Source: Streptomyces sp. Edi4
GTDB taxonomy: Bacteria > Actinomycetota > Actinomycetes > Streptomycetales > Streptomycetaceae
Reading direction: 5' to 3'
NCBI RefSeq assembly: GCF_040253615.1
Contig: NZ_JBEJGY010000004.1
Span: forward strand, 2,294,001-2,358,000
DNA length: 64,000 bases
Both the position numbers and the translations under genes were made by a program. Within the stretch, counting starts at the first letter, position 1; the number at the start of each line of letters is the position of its first letter. This document shows, piece after piece, positions 25,443 through 35,537 of this stretch. The notes beneath the pieces are model-generated. The model did no database searches. It saw nothing but the letters and a program-made list of their open reading frames with translations, and was not told where the DNA came from.

Positions 25443-26086
25443 TGCGCTCGCGACTCGCTTCCCTGGCCGCGCTGCTCCTCACGCTGGTGGCGCTGGCCGC
25501 CGGCACGGGCCAGGCACAGGCCGCCGGGTACCGGTACTGGTCCTTCTGGGACCTGGCGGGCGACGCCTGGACGTACGCCACCCAGGGCCCGGCGTCCGCG
25601 CACCCCGGTGACGGCGCGGTGGAGGGATTCCGCTTCGCGGTGAGCGCGGACTCCCAGGACGCCACCAAGCCGCGTTCCGCGCCGTCCTTCGAGGCGGTGT
25701 GCGGCTCGACACCGACCAAGGACGGCACCAAGCGGGTCGCGCTCGTCATCGACTTCGGTACGCCGCAGGACGCCGCGCGGGGCGAGACCCCGCCCGCGCC
25801 GCGCACCGCCTGCGCCCAGGTCGCCCCGGACGCCACCACGGCGGACGCGCTCGCGGCCGTCGCCAAGCCGCTGCGCTACAACAGCGCGGCCCTGCTGTGC
25901 GCGATCAACGGCTACCCGCGTGCGGGCTGCGGCGAGCAGGTGGGCGACACGGCCCCCGCGCCGGAACCCGCCGCGAAGGACAACGCCGGCGGCGGCCCCT
26001 CGGCCGGCCTGCTCACCGGCGCGGCCGCGGTCGTGGCCCTGGCGGGCGCGGCGATCTGGCAGTCCCGCCGCCGCCGCGGGAACTGA
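25442..26086 (+). CDS. SCO2322-family exported protein
   Basis: 214 residues; its ATG overlaps the previous stop by one base (TGATG). It has a signal peptide (SLAALLLTLVALAAGTGQAQA), a domain with GYRYWSFWDLAGDAWTYATQ and ADALAAVAKPLRYNSAALLC, then a C-terminal helix ending in RRRR. The layout resembles the beta domain of transcobalamin-type proteins (DUF4430), where an xxLxAxxxxxxY..I.G pattern recurs; this likeness is by eye only. It is anchored beside the toroid protein and probably works with it. Confidence 0.75.
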   Translation: MRSRLASLAALLLTLVALAAGTGQAQAAGYRYWSFWDLAGDAWTYATQGPASAHPGDGAVEGFRFAVSADSQDATKPRSAPSFEAVCGSTPTKDGTKRVALVIDFGTPQDAARGETPPAPRTACAQVAPDATTADALAAVAKPLRYNSAALLCAINGYPRAGCGEQVGDTAPAPEPAAKDNAGGGPSAGLLTGAAAVVALAGAAIWQSRRRRGN

Positions 26087-26092
26087 GGCGGT

Positions 26093-27364
26093 ATGCCCCC
26101 CAGCACCCCGGGCCCCAGCCCAGCCCTCCCCCCGCCGGCCTCGGACGGCCGGTCGCAGGCGCCGACGGCGAGCGCGCCCCACGGGACGGGCGGCAACGAG
26201 GGCCCGCCCGGGACACGGCCGCTGACCACCCCGGCCGGGCCCGGGCGCGTACCCAGGGCCCTGGGCCTGGGGCTCGCCCCGCCCTCCGCGTCCCGGAGCA
26301 ACGCCGTGCACCCGGGCGCCTGGTGGCTCTGGGCGCTCGGTCTCGCCACCGCCGCGTCACGCACGAACAACCCCCTCCTGCTGGGCCTCCTCGTCGGCGT
26401 CGCCGGCTACGTCGTGGCCGCCCGCAAGACCGACGCCCCCTGGGCCCGCTCCTACACCGCGTTCCTCAAGATCGGCCTGTTCGTCGTCGCCGTACGCCTC
26501 GCCTTCAACCTGGTCCTCGGCTCGCCGGTCCCCGGCAGCCACACCCTGTTCACGCTGCCCGGACTCCCGCTCCCCGACTGGGCGAAGGGCATCCGCGTCG
26601 GCGGCCGGGTCACCGCCGAGGGCATGCTCTTCGCCCTGTACGACGGCGTACGCCTGGCCACCCTGCTGATCTGCGTCGGCGCGGCGAACGCCCTCGCCAA
26701 CCCCGCCCGCCTCCTCAAGTCACTGCCCGGCGCCCTGTACGAGGCCGGCGTCGCGGTCGTCGTCGCGATGACGTTCGCGCCGAACATGGTCGCCGACGTC
26801 GTACGCCTGCGGACCGCGCGCAGACTGCGCGGCCGCCCCACCGGCGGCATCAAGGCGATCGCCCAGATCGGCCTGCCCGTGCTCGAAGGCGCCCTGGAAC
26901 GCTCCGTCGCCGTCGCCGCCTCCATGGACGCCCGTGGCTACGGCCGCAGCGCCGAGGTCCCCGCCCCCGTACGCCACACCACCACCGCGCTGACCCTGGG
27001 CGGCCTGCTCGGCGTGTGCGTCGGTACGTACGGGCTGCTCGGTTCACAGGGCGCCGGGTACGGCGCCCCGGTCCTGGTCGCCGGACTGCTGGCGTGCCTC
27101 GCCGGACTGCGTCTGGGCGGCCGGCGCCAGATCCGCACCCGCTACCGCCCCGACCGCTGGGGCGCCCGCTCCCTGCTCGTGGCCGGATCCGGCGTCGCCG
27201 TCGCCGCGCTGACGCTCTGGGCGGGTACGTACGCCTCCGAGGCCCTGACCGTCGGCGTCGTCCCGCTGACCGCGCCGGGCCTGCCGCTGTGGCCCGCACT
27301 GTCCCTGCTCGCCGGTCTCCTCCCCGCCTTCGTCGCACCCGTACCTCCCAAGGAGTCCACGTGA
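26093..27364 (+). CDS. ECF transporter T component (CbiQ family)
   Basis: 423 residues. An unusual Pro-rich N-terminal extension of about 60 residues precedes about five to seven helices. The coupling motif regions are visible: VRLRTARRLRGRPTGG and SVAVAASMDARGYGR, the A-R-G type helices that contact the ATPases. It couples ATP hydrolysis to the S component in the membrane. It overlaps the next gene by four bases. The extended C-terminus contains extra helices. Confidence 0.88.
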   Translation: MPPSTPGPSPALPPPASDGRSQAPTASAPHGTGGNEGPPGTRPLTTPAGPGRVPRALGLGLAPPSASRSNAVHPGAWWLWALGLATAASRTNNPLLLGLLVGVAGYVVAARKTDAPWARSYTAFLKIGLFVVAVRLAFNLVLGSPVPGSHTLFTLPGLPLPDWAKGIRVGGRVTAEGMLFALYDGVRLATLLICVGAANALANPARLLKSLPGALYEAGVAVVVAMTFAPNMVADVVRLRTARRLRGRPTGGIKAIAQIGLPVLEGALERSVAVAASMDARGYGRSAEVPAPVRHTTTALTLGGLLGVCVGTYGLLGSQGAGYGAPVLVAGLLACLAGLRLGGRRQIRTRYRPDRWGARSLLVAGSGVAVAALTLWAGTYASEALTVGVVPLTAPGLPLWPALSLLAGLLPAFVAPVPPKEST

Positions 27365-29088
27365 TCCGGTTCGAGAACGTGTCGGTCACCTACGACTCCG
27401 CCGCGCAGCCGACCGTCCAGGGGGTCGAACTGACCGTCCCTGAAGGGGAGTTGGTGCTCCTCGTCGGACCGTCCGGGGTCGGCAAGTCGACCCTGCTCGG
27501 TACCGTCTCCGGCCTCGTCCCGCACTTCACCGGCGGCACCCTGCGCGGCCGGGTCACCGTGGACGGCCGCGACACCCGCACCCACAAGCCGCGCGAACTC
27601 GCCGACCTGGTCGGCACGGTGGGCCAGGACCCACTGGCGCACTTCGTCACCGACACCGTCGAGGACGAACTGGCCTACGGAATGGAGTCGTTGGGCCTGG
27701 CTCCCGCCGTGATGCGCCGCCGGGTGGAGGAGACCCTTGACCTGCTGGGCCTCGCGGAGCTGCGCGACCGCCCGATCGCCACGCTCTCGGGCGGCCAGCA
27801 GCAGCGCGTCGCGATCGGCTCGGTGCTCACGCCGCACCCGAAGGTCCTGGTCCTTGACGAGCCGACGTCGGCGCTCGACCCCGCGGCGGCCGAGGACGTC
27901 CTGGCGGTCCTGCAACGCCTTGTGCACGACCTGGGCACGACGGTCCTGCTGGCCGAGCACCGCCTGGAAAGGGTGGTCCAGTACGCCGACCGGGTCATCC
28001 TGCTCCCCGCCCCCGGCGCCCCGCCGGTCATGGGCGCCCCCGCCGACATCATGAAGATCTCCCCGGTCCACCCCCCGGTGGTGGCCCTCGGCCGGCTGGC
28101 TCGCTGGTCCCCGCTCCCCCTGTCGGTGCGGGACGCCCGCCGCCTGGCCGCCCCCCTGCGCGAGCGCCTGTCTTCCCACACCCCCGGCCGAAGGCCCCCA
28201 CTGCCGCACACATCACAAGCGCCCCAAGGGCCGGGAGCGGCCCCCCGCCCGGGCGGCGCCGGGCGGCCCGCCCCCGCCGCGCCGAGGCGGACCCTGGCCA
28301 CGCTGTTCCGCCGGCCCCCGCACACCCCCACCCACGCCGCCGTCGCCACCGTGAGCGCCCTCGCCGTACGCCGCGCCCGGGTGGAGGCCCTGCGCCAGGT
28401 GGACCTCACCGTCGCCCCTGGCGAGACCATCGCCCTGATGGGACGCAACGGCGCGGGCAAGTCCACGCTGCTCAACACCCTCATCGGCATGATCGAGCCC
28501 ACCTCGGGATCGGTCACCGTGGGCGGCCGCACCCCCCACCGCACCCCGCCGCGCGACCTGATCCGCGAGGTCGGCCTCGTACCGCAGGAGCCGCGCGACC
28601 TGCTGTACGCCAACACGGTGGCCGCGGAGTGCGCCGCCGCCGACGAGGACGCGGGCGCCGCCCCGGGAAGCTGCCGGGACCTGGTCCGCGAGCTGCTGCC
28701 TGGCGTGGCCGACGACACCCACCCCCGCGACCTGTCCGAGGGCCAGCGCCTGGCCCTGGCCCTCGCACTCGTGCTGACCGGCCGCCCGCCCCTGCTCCTC
28801 CTGGACGAGCCGACCCGCGGCCTCGACTACGCGGCGAAGGGCCGCCTGGTCACGGTGCTGCGCGCGCTCGCCGCCGAAGGGCACGCCATCGTCCTGGCCA
28901 CCCATGACGTGGAGCTGGCCGCCGAGCTCGCCCACCGGGTCGTGATCCTCGCGGGCGGTGAGGTCGTCGCGGACGGCCCGACCGCCGAGGTCGTCCTCTC
29001 CTCGCCCGCCTTCGCCCCCCAGGTCGCCAAGATCCTCGCCCCGCAGCACTGGCTGACCGTCCCGCAGGTACGCGAGGCCCTGGTATGA
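27361..29088 (+). CDS. ECF transporter ATPase, two fused domains
   Basis: 575 residues from the GTG at 27361 (AAGGAG upstream). Domain 1 has Walker A GPSGVGKST, signature LSGGQQQR and Walker B VLVLDEPTS. A Pro-rich linker of about 70 residues follows. Domain 2 has GRNGAGKST, an altered signature LSEGQRLAL and LLLLDEPTRG. Fused A-A' subunits are common in actinobacterial ECF systems. The LSEGQ in the second copy suggests the two ATP sites are not equivalent. Confidence 0.92.
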   Translation: MIRFENVSVTYDSAAQPTVQGVELTVPEGELVLLVGPSGVGKSTLLGTVSGLVPHFTGGTLRGRVTVDGRDTRTHKPRELADLVGTVGQDPLAHFVTDTVEDELAYGMESLGLAPAVMRRRVEETLDLLGLAELRDRPIATLSGGQQQRVAIGSVLTPHPKVLVLDEPTSALDPAAAEDVLAVLQRLVHDLGTTVLLAEHRLERVVQYADRVILLPAPGAPPVMGAPADIMKISPVHPPVVALGRLARWSPLPLSVRDARRLAAPLRERLSSHTPGRRPPLPHTSQAPQGPGAAPRPGGAGRPAPAAPRRTLATLFRRPPHTPTHAAVATVSALAVRRARVEALRQVDLTVAPGETIALMGRNGAGKSTLLNTLIGMIEPTSGSVTVGGRTPHRTPPRDLIREVGLVPQEPRDLLYANTVAAECAAADEDAGAAPGSCRDLVRELLPGVADDTHPRDLSEGQRLALALALVLTGRPPLLLLDEPTRGLDYAAKGRLVTVLRALAAEGHAIVLATHDVELAAELAHRVVILAGGEVVADGPTAEVVLSSPAFAPQVAKILAPQHWLTVPQVREALV

Positions 29089-29930
29089 CCCGCGTCACAG
29101 GGCCCGCGCGGCGGCCCCGCGCCACCGGCGCGACCGCGCCCGTCCGCCTCGGCCCGCGCGCGGTCGTGGCCCTCTGCCTGATCACCCTCATCGGCGTCGC
29201 CGCCTTCGGCTGGCCCCTGCTCGCCGACGCGGACGCCGGGCTCGCGCACGCGCGGGACACCCCCTGGCTCTTCGCCGCGCTGCTCCCGCTCCTGGTGGGT
29301 GTGGTGGTCGCCACCATCGCCGACGGCGGCCTGGACGCCAAGGCGGTGGCGATGCTCGGGGTGCTCGCCGCCGTGGGCGCGGCGCTGCGCCCGCTCGGCG
29401 CGGGCACAGCCGGTCTGGAGCCGATGTTCTTCCTGATGGTGCTGAGCGGCCGGGTGCTCGGCCCGGGCTTCGGCTTCGTCCTCGGCTCGGTGACGATGTT
29501 CGCCTCGGCCCTGCTGACCGGCGGGGTCGGCCCGTGGATGCCGTTCCAGATGCTGGCGATGGGCTGGTTCACGATGGGCGCGGGCCTGCTCCCCGGCCCG
29601 CACCGGCTGCGCGGCCGCGCCGAGATCGCGCTGCTCGCCCTGTACGGCGCGCTCGCCTCGTTCGCGTACGGCACGGTCATGAACCTCCAGGGCTGGACGT
29701 TCATCGGCGGCATGTCATCGGGCATCTCCTTCCACCCCGGTGACGCGCTCCAGGACAACCTGCTGCGCTTTTTCGCGTACTGCGCGGCCACCTCGCTGGG
29801 CTGGGACCTGGGCCGGGCCGCGCTCACCGTGGTCCTGACGGCGGCCCTCGGCACGACGGTCCTCAAGGCGCTGAGGCGGGCCACGCGGCGCGCCGCCTTC
29901 GAGGCCCAGGTCACATTCGAGGGCTCATAA
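29085..29930 (+). CDS. ECF transporter S component (cobalamin type, CbrT-like)
   Basis: 281 residues, overlapping the ATPase gene by four bases. A basic N-terminus is followed by six or seven helices, with AALRPLGAGTAGLEPMFFLMVLSGRVLGPGFGFVLG and GVGPWMPFQMLAMGWFTMGAGLLPG. These segments are typical of the large S components proposed to carry cobalamin or its precursors. It is the last gene of the operon. Substrate is inferred from the upstream riboswitch and family. Confidence 0.85.
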   Translation: MTRVTGPARRPRATGATAPVRLGPRAVVALCLITLIGVAAFGWPLLADADAGLAHARDTPWLFAALLPLLVGVVVATIADGGLDAKAVAMLGVLAAVGAALRPLGAGTAGLEPMFFLMVLSGRVLGPGFGFVLGSVTMFASALLTGGVGPWMPFQMLAMGWFTMGAGLLPGPHRLRGRAEIALLALYGALASFAYGTVMNLQGWTFIGGMSSGISFHPGDALQDNLLRFFAYCAATSLGWDLGRAALTVVLTAALGTTVLKALRRATRRAAFEAQVTFEGS

Positions 29931-30235
29931 GGGTCCCGTGAGGGTGAGGCCCCCCACAGGGCCTTGGTCCTCTACGAGCGGACTTAGTGGGCCCATGCCG
30001 TGATCCAAAGCCCCCTCGATCCCCGCCCTGAGCTGGCCTTTCCCTCCCTCGCACGGAGGGGGGCGTTGCGCCCCGGGTGCGACTGCCACTAGTAACCGGG
30101 GTCGTTGCGGCCGCCCCCCGGGGCCAGCTACAACTGTTCGAGTCGCCGGAACCGCCCGGTCCGCTCACCGGGCCGACTCCTTACGGGTTCCCCCGCCGTC
30201 GAAGTCCTCGAGACGTCCGGCTGAGCGCGACGACC
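29931..30235. other. Intergenic region before the transglycosylase
   Basis: About 305 bases. A short hairpin (GGCCCCCCACAGGGCC, near 29949) may end the ECF operon. The rest probably holds a promoter and a long leader for the transglycosylase. I looked for a c-di-AMP (ydaO) riboswitch, common before wall hydrolases in this genus, and could not assemble one. Confidence 0.4.
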
Positions 30236-30658
30236 ATGTCCCCGAAGTTAGGTTTCGTGTTGTCTTTCGCCGCCCGTTTCACCGCTCGTAAGAAGTCCAT
30301 CGCCGCCGCCGGCGCCACTGTGCTCGCCGCCGCCGGTGTCGCCATGGCCGCCGTCCCGGCCCAGGCCGCACCGTCGAGCGCCCAGGCGATCGCGCAGAAG
30401 ATGATGCCGGCCGGGCAGTTCCAGTGCTTCAGCAAGATCGTGAACCACGAGTCCGGCTGGAACCCGTCCGCCACCAACGCCTCCTCCGGCGCCTACGGTC
30501 TGGTCCAGGCCCTGCCCGGTTCGAAGATGGCCTCCGCCGGTGCCGACTGGAAGTCCAACCCGGCCACCCAGATCAAGTGGGGCCTGAACTACATGAACGA
30601 GCGCTACGGCAGCCCGTGTGGCGCGTGGAACTTCTGGCAGCAGAACAGCTGGTACTAA
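30236..30658 (+). CDS. Secreted small lytic transglycosylase (SLT domain)
   Basis: 140 residues. The signal peptide is AAAGATVLAAAGVAMAAVPAQA. The mature domain has the catalytic Glu in KIVNHESGWNP, followed by SGAYGLVQALPGSKM and IKWGLNYMNERYGSPCGAW, the compact SLT fold of Streptomyces wall hydrolases. It cleaves peptidoglycan glycan strands. Two cysteines (FQCF and SPCGAW) may form a disulfide. Its stop overlaps the stop of the convergent lipase gene by three bases. Confidence 0.9.
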   Translation: MSPKLGFVLSFAARFTARKKSIAAAGATVLAAAGVAMAAVPAQAAPSSAQAIAQKMMPAGQFQCFSKIVNHESGWNPSATNASSGAYGLVQALPGSKMASAGADWKSNPATQIKWGLNYMNERYGSPCGAWNFWQQNSWY

Positions 30659-31866
30659 GCCCTGCCGGCAACGGAGTCGAAGAGCCGCGCGATCGCCGGC
30701 GCCGACTTCATGAAGGCCCCGTCGTGGCCGACCGCTCCCTGGTCGGTCACCGGGGCCTTCTTCCCGTGTGCGGCCAACTGCCGCGCGCAGCTGAGCGTGT
30801 TGCCCATCGGTACGTCGGTGTCGCCGCTCGCGGTGTAGAGCCGCACCGGCACGTCGGGCTTCCAGTCGCAGCTGTGGCCGTTGACCCGCATGGCGTCCAG
30901 CAGCGGGCCCCTGGGGTGCGTGAGGCTCGCGTAGAACTCCGGCGTGAGCATGTCCTTCACCGTGCCGGGCAGGGCCGCGAGCACTTCCTCGGTGGTGTGG
31001 CGGCTGTCAAAGAGGTCGCCGACGACACCGGCGTACGGCGCGCGGAAGACCTTGGCGGGGTCGGTGTAGAAGGGGTGCAGCCGGTTCTGCGCGGTGAGCC
31101 AGTACGCGATGTACAGCACCCCGCTGGTGTCGTTGACCCGTCCGTCGAGGAGCGCGGGCATCTCCTGCCCCTCGATGTCGTACGGTCCGGACACCGGCGC
31201 GAGTGCCTTCAGCCGGAAGTGGGCGTCGTCACCCTGGCTCAGCGCCCGGCCGAGCGCCATGGCGACCTGGCCGCCCTGCGAGAACCCCGTCCCGTACACG
31301 TCCCCGGTCAGCGGGCGCCCCAGCTCGCGCGCGGCGGTGCGGGTGGCGCGCAGCATGTCGAGCGAGGCGGACACGGCGGAGGCGGTGTCCATGTACGGAT
31401 GCCGGCCGGGCCCCTCGCCGAGGCCCAGGTAGTCCGGCGCGGCGACGGCCCGGCCGGCCGCGGCGTGCAGATAGGGCGAGAGCCGTCCGTCGTCCTCGCT
31501 CGCGGAGGGCGCGTAGTCCCGGTCGACCATGGTCCCGTGGGTGTCGGCGACGAGGTCGAGCGGGGTGTGGCGCCCGTCGTCGGGCAGCACGAGAAGGCCG
31601 GTGGCGGTGGTGCGGGTGCCCTGCGGGGTGATGGTGCGGTAGGTGAGCCGGTATCCGCGTACGCCGTGGCGGACGTCGGCGCCCTCGATGCCGGCCGCCC
31701 TGAGGAAGCCGGAGACCTGGGTGGGGGTGCGGGTGGCTACGGCCTCCACGGACAGGAGGTCGCCCCGCTGGGGGGTCGGGTGGGCCTGGGCGGCCGGGGC
31801 GTATGCCCCAACGGCCCCTGCGAGCAGGGTGGTTACGGCGGCGGCGCGAAAGCGTGTGCTGTTCAT
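30655..31866 (-). CDS. Secreted lipase-family alpha/beta hydrolase
   Basis: 403 residues from the ATG at 31866. The signal peptide is AAAVTTLLAGAVGAYAPAAQA. The nucleophile Ser is in GTGFSQGGQ (GxSxG), the acid is probably Asp in TASGDTDVPM and the His is in QGAVGHDGAF. It matches the secretory lipase (LIP) family of actinobacteria. It acts outside the cell on esters. It sits next to the FadA5-like gene, but no steroid-type operator is seen in front of it. Confidence 0.85.
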   Translation of the reverse strand: MNSTRFRAAAVTTLLAGAVGAYAPAAQAHPTPQRGDLLSVEAVATRTPTQVSGFLRAAGIEGADVRHGVRGYRLTYRTITPQGTRTTATGLLVLPDDGRHTPLDLVADTHGTMVDRDYAPSASEDDGRLSPYLHAAAGRAVAAPDYLGLGEGPGRHPYMDTASAVSASLDMLRATRTAARELGRPLTGDVYGTGFSQGGQVAMALGRALSQGDDAHFRLKALAPVSGPYDIEGQEMPALLDGRVNDTSGVLYIAYWLTAQNRLHPFYTDPAKVFRAPYAGVVGDLFDSRHTTEEVLAALPGTVKDMLTPEFYASLTHPRGPLLDAMRVNGHSCDWKPDVPVRLYTASGDTDVPMGNTLSCARQLAAHGKKAPVTDQGAVGHDGAFMKSAPAIARLFDSVAGRA

Positions 31867-31959
31867 GCCCCGACCGTAAACAGCCCCGCCCCGAAGCCCC
31901 ATCCGACAACCCCCCGCCCCCCGGGTTCCCCCAAACCCACCCCGAGGTAGGGCTACCCC

Positions 31960-32400
31960 CACCGTCCGCGCAGTTCCCCGCGCCCCTGGCAGGGCCCACG
32001 CTGAGGCATACCCAGGATGAGGCCGTTCAGGCCGAACGGGGTCTGGGGCGGAGCCCCAGGGGCCCCGGCTGCGGACCGTGCGTGGCTGAGCGCGCAGTTC
32101 CCCGCGCCGCGGGCGGGGTCCGTGCTGGCCCACACCGGCAACTTCAGCCCGTCCGGCGATTGAGGACGAGGCCGTTCAGGCCGAACGGGGTCTGGGGCGG
32201 AGCCCCAGGGAGCTCGGCTGCGGACCGTGGTCGCTCCTCGCGCAGTTCCCCGCGCCCCTGGCAGGGCTGGTGCCGGCCCGCGCGCATCCCTGCGCCCCTG
32301 GCAGGGTCCGTGCTGGCCCGCACCGGCATAGTCAGCCCGTCCGGCGATTGAGGACGAGCGCGTTCGGCGCGAACGGGGCCTGGCGGGGGCGGGGCATCCC
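31960..32400 (-). repeat. Dispersed intergenic module, copy 3 (three iterations)
   Basis: Fills the gap between the lipase start and the stop of the FadA5-like gene. Three GCGCAGTTCCCCGCGCC segments (31970, 32092, 32239), two GGGGTCTGGGGCGGAGCCCC hairpins (32038, 32188) and the TTGAGGACGAG element (32158, 32347) are visible. On the minus strand it reads in the direction of the thiolase that precedes it. No gene is seen. Confidence 0.8.
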
Positions 32401-32407
32401 GCGTGGT

Positions 32408-33814
<1,407 letters not shown>

Positions 33815-33841
33815 TCATGACCGTCAGACCTGGAGCGGCCG

Positions 33842-35089
33842 ATGCGTTGCCCCCACCTGCCCGAGGGGTTCGACTTCACCGACCCCGACCTGCTCCAATC
33901 CCGTGTGCCCCACCCGGAGTTCGCCGAGCTGCGGCAGACGGCGCCGGTGTGGTGGTGCGCCCAGCCGACCGGCATCGCCGGCTTCCAGGACGACGGCTAC
34001 TGGGCGGTGACGCGGCACGCCGACGTCCGGTACGTCTCCACGCACCCGGAGCTGTTCTCCTCCACCACCAACACGGCCGTGATCCGCTTCAACGAGTCGA
34101 TCAGCCGCGAGCAGATCGACGTCCAGAAACTGATCATGCTGAACATGGACCCGCCCGAGCACACCCGGGTCCGCCAGATCGTCCAGCGCGGCTTCACCCC
34201 GCGCGCGATCCGCTCCCTGGAGGGCGCCCTGCGCGAGCGCGCCCGCTCCATCGTGGACGCGGCGCTGTTGGAGGCCGACAAGAACGACGGCTCCTTCGAC
34301 TTCGTCACCCGCATCGCGGTCGAGCTCCCCCTCCAGGCCATCGCCGAGCTCATCGGCGTCCCCCAGGAGGACCGGACCAAGATCTTCGACTGGTCCAACA
34401 AGATGGCGGCGTACGACGACCCCGAGTACGCCATCACCGAGGAGATCGGCGCCGAGGCGGCGATGGAGCTGGTCTCATATGCGATGAACCTCGCCGCCGC
34501 CCGCAAGGAGTGCCCGGCCAAGGACATCGTGTCGCAGCTGGTGGCGGCGGAGGGCGAGGGCAACCTGCTCTCCGACGAGTTCGGCTTCTTCGTCATCCTG
34601 CTCGCGGTGGCCGGCAACGAGACGACCCGCAACGCGATCAGCCACGGCATGCACGCGTTCTTGACCCACCCCGACCAGTGGGAACTCTACAAACGCCGGC
34701 GCCCCGCCACCGCCGCCGAGGAGATCGTGCGCTGGGCGACCCCGGTCGTCGCCTTCCAGCGCACGGCGACCCGGGACACCGACCTTGCCGGCCAGCAGAT
34801 CAAGGCGGGCGACCGCGTCGGCCTCTTCTACTCCTCCGCCAACAACGACCCCGACGTCTTCGAGGACCCCGAGCGCTTCGACATCACCCGCGACCCCAAC
34901 CCCCACCTCGGCTTCGGCGGCGGAGGCCCGCACTTCTGCCTGGGGAAGTCCCTCGCGGTCCTCGAAATCGACCTGATCTTCAACGCCATCGCGGACACCC
35001 TGCCCGACCTCCGCCTCACGGGCGCCCCCCGCCGCCTCCGCTCGGCCTGGCTGAACGGCATCAAGGGCCTCCCAGTCACCCGCGGTTGA
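33842..35089 (+). CDS. cyp125: CYP125-like cytochrome P450 (steroid C26/27 hydroxylase type)
   Basis: 415 residues, GGAG upstream of the ATG. P450 landmarks: I-helix AGNETTRN, K-helix EEIVRW, haem ligand Cys in FGGGGPHFCLGKSLA. Closeness to mycobacterial CYP125 runs the whole length: LPEGFDFTDPDL, LNMDPPEHTRVR, VELPLQAIAELIGVPQEDR, DEFGFFVILLAVAGNETTRN, HPDQWELYK, ATPVVAFQRTA and LRSAWLNGIKG. CYP125 oxidises the terminal methyl of the cholesterol side chain. Electrons probably come from a ferredoxin such as that at 19348. A phosphotransferase fragment is joined directly to its end. Confidence 0.9.
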   Translation: MRCPHLPEGFDFTDPDLLQSRVPHPEFAELRQTAPVWWCAQPTGIAGFQDDGYWAVTRHADVRYVSTHPELFSSTTNTAVIRFNESISREQIDVQKLIMLNMDPPEHTRVRQIVQRGFTPRAIRSLEGALRERARSIVDAALLEADKNDGSFDFVTRIAVELPLQAIAELIGVPQEDRTKIFDWSNKMAAYDDPEYAITEEIGAEAAMELVSYAMNLAAARKECPAKDIVSQLVAAEGEGNLLSDEFGFFVILLAVAGNETTRNAISHGMHAFLTHPDQWELYKRRRPATAAEEIVRWATPVVAFQRTATRDTDLAGQQIKAGDRVGLFYSSANNDPDVFEDPERFDITRDPNPHLGFGGGGPHFCLGKSLAVLEIDLIFNAIADTLPDLRLTGAPRRLRSAWLNGIKGLPVTRG

Positions 35090-35457
35090 CCACCCTGGCC
35101 GCTCACCCCCTCGAACCCCAGTCGCGCGTGAGCGGCGTGGTCGACTGGGTCGAGACCTCCTGGGGTCCGGCCGATCTCGACGTGGCCCACTGCTCGACCA
35201 ACCTCGCGCTGCCGCACGGCATCCCGGCCGGCCTCGGCTTCGCCGGCCGGTACACGGCGGCGGGCGGCCGGCTCTCGCCCGACCCGGACGACCGTCTGTA
35301 CTGGCGGGTCCTCGACGCCCTCACCTTCGCCCCGTACGCCGAGAAGGTCGCCGCGCCCTGGCGCGCCCTCGGCCGCGCCGACCTCACCGACGACCTCGTC
35401 GGGCGACGCCTTGAGGAGTACATCGCGGCGGTCCTGCGCGAACGTGCCCGCGAGTGA
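35086..35457 (+). pseudogene. C-terminal fragment of an aminoglycoside phosphotransferase-family protein
   Basis: About 123 residues can be read from a TTG that overlaps the P450 stop (TTGA). VSGVVDWVETSWGPADLDVA is the metal-binding DxD-type segment of APH-family kinases, and HCSTNLALPHG with the helical tail follows. The N-terminal lobe, the ATP site and the catalytic HGDxxxxN loop are absent, so this cannot be an active kinase. It looks like what is left after a deletion that fused the end of an APH gene to the end of cyp125. Confidence 0.7.
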
Positions 35458-35537
35458 GGGGCGACGACCTCTTGTCGGCCGGCCGCCCCACTGAAACAGT
35501 TGCCTCGGCACCCTCTCGCGACGGAATCGGCAGGAAC

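Noticed and set aside
29990..30235. c-di-AMP (ydaO) riboswitch before the transglycosylase
   Set aside because: The conserved core segments could not be found in order; only general GC-rich hairpins are present.
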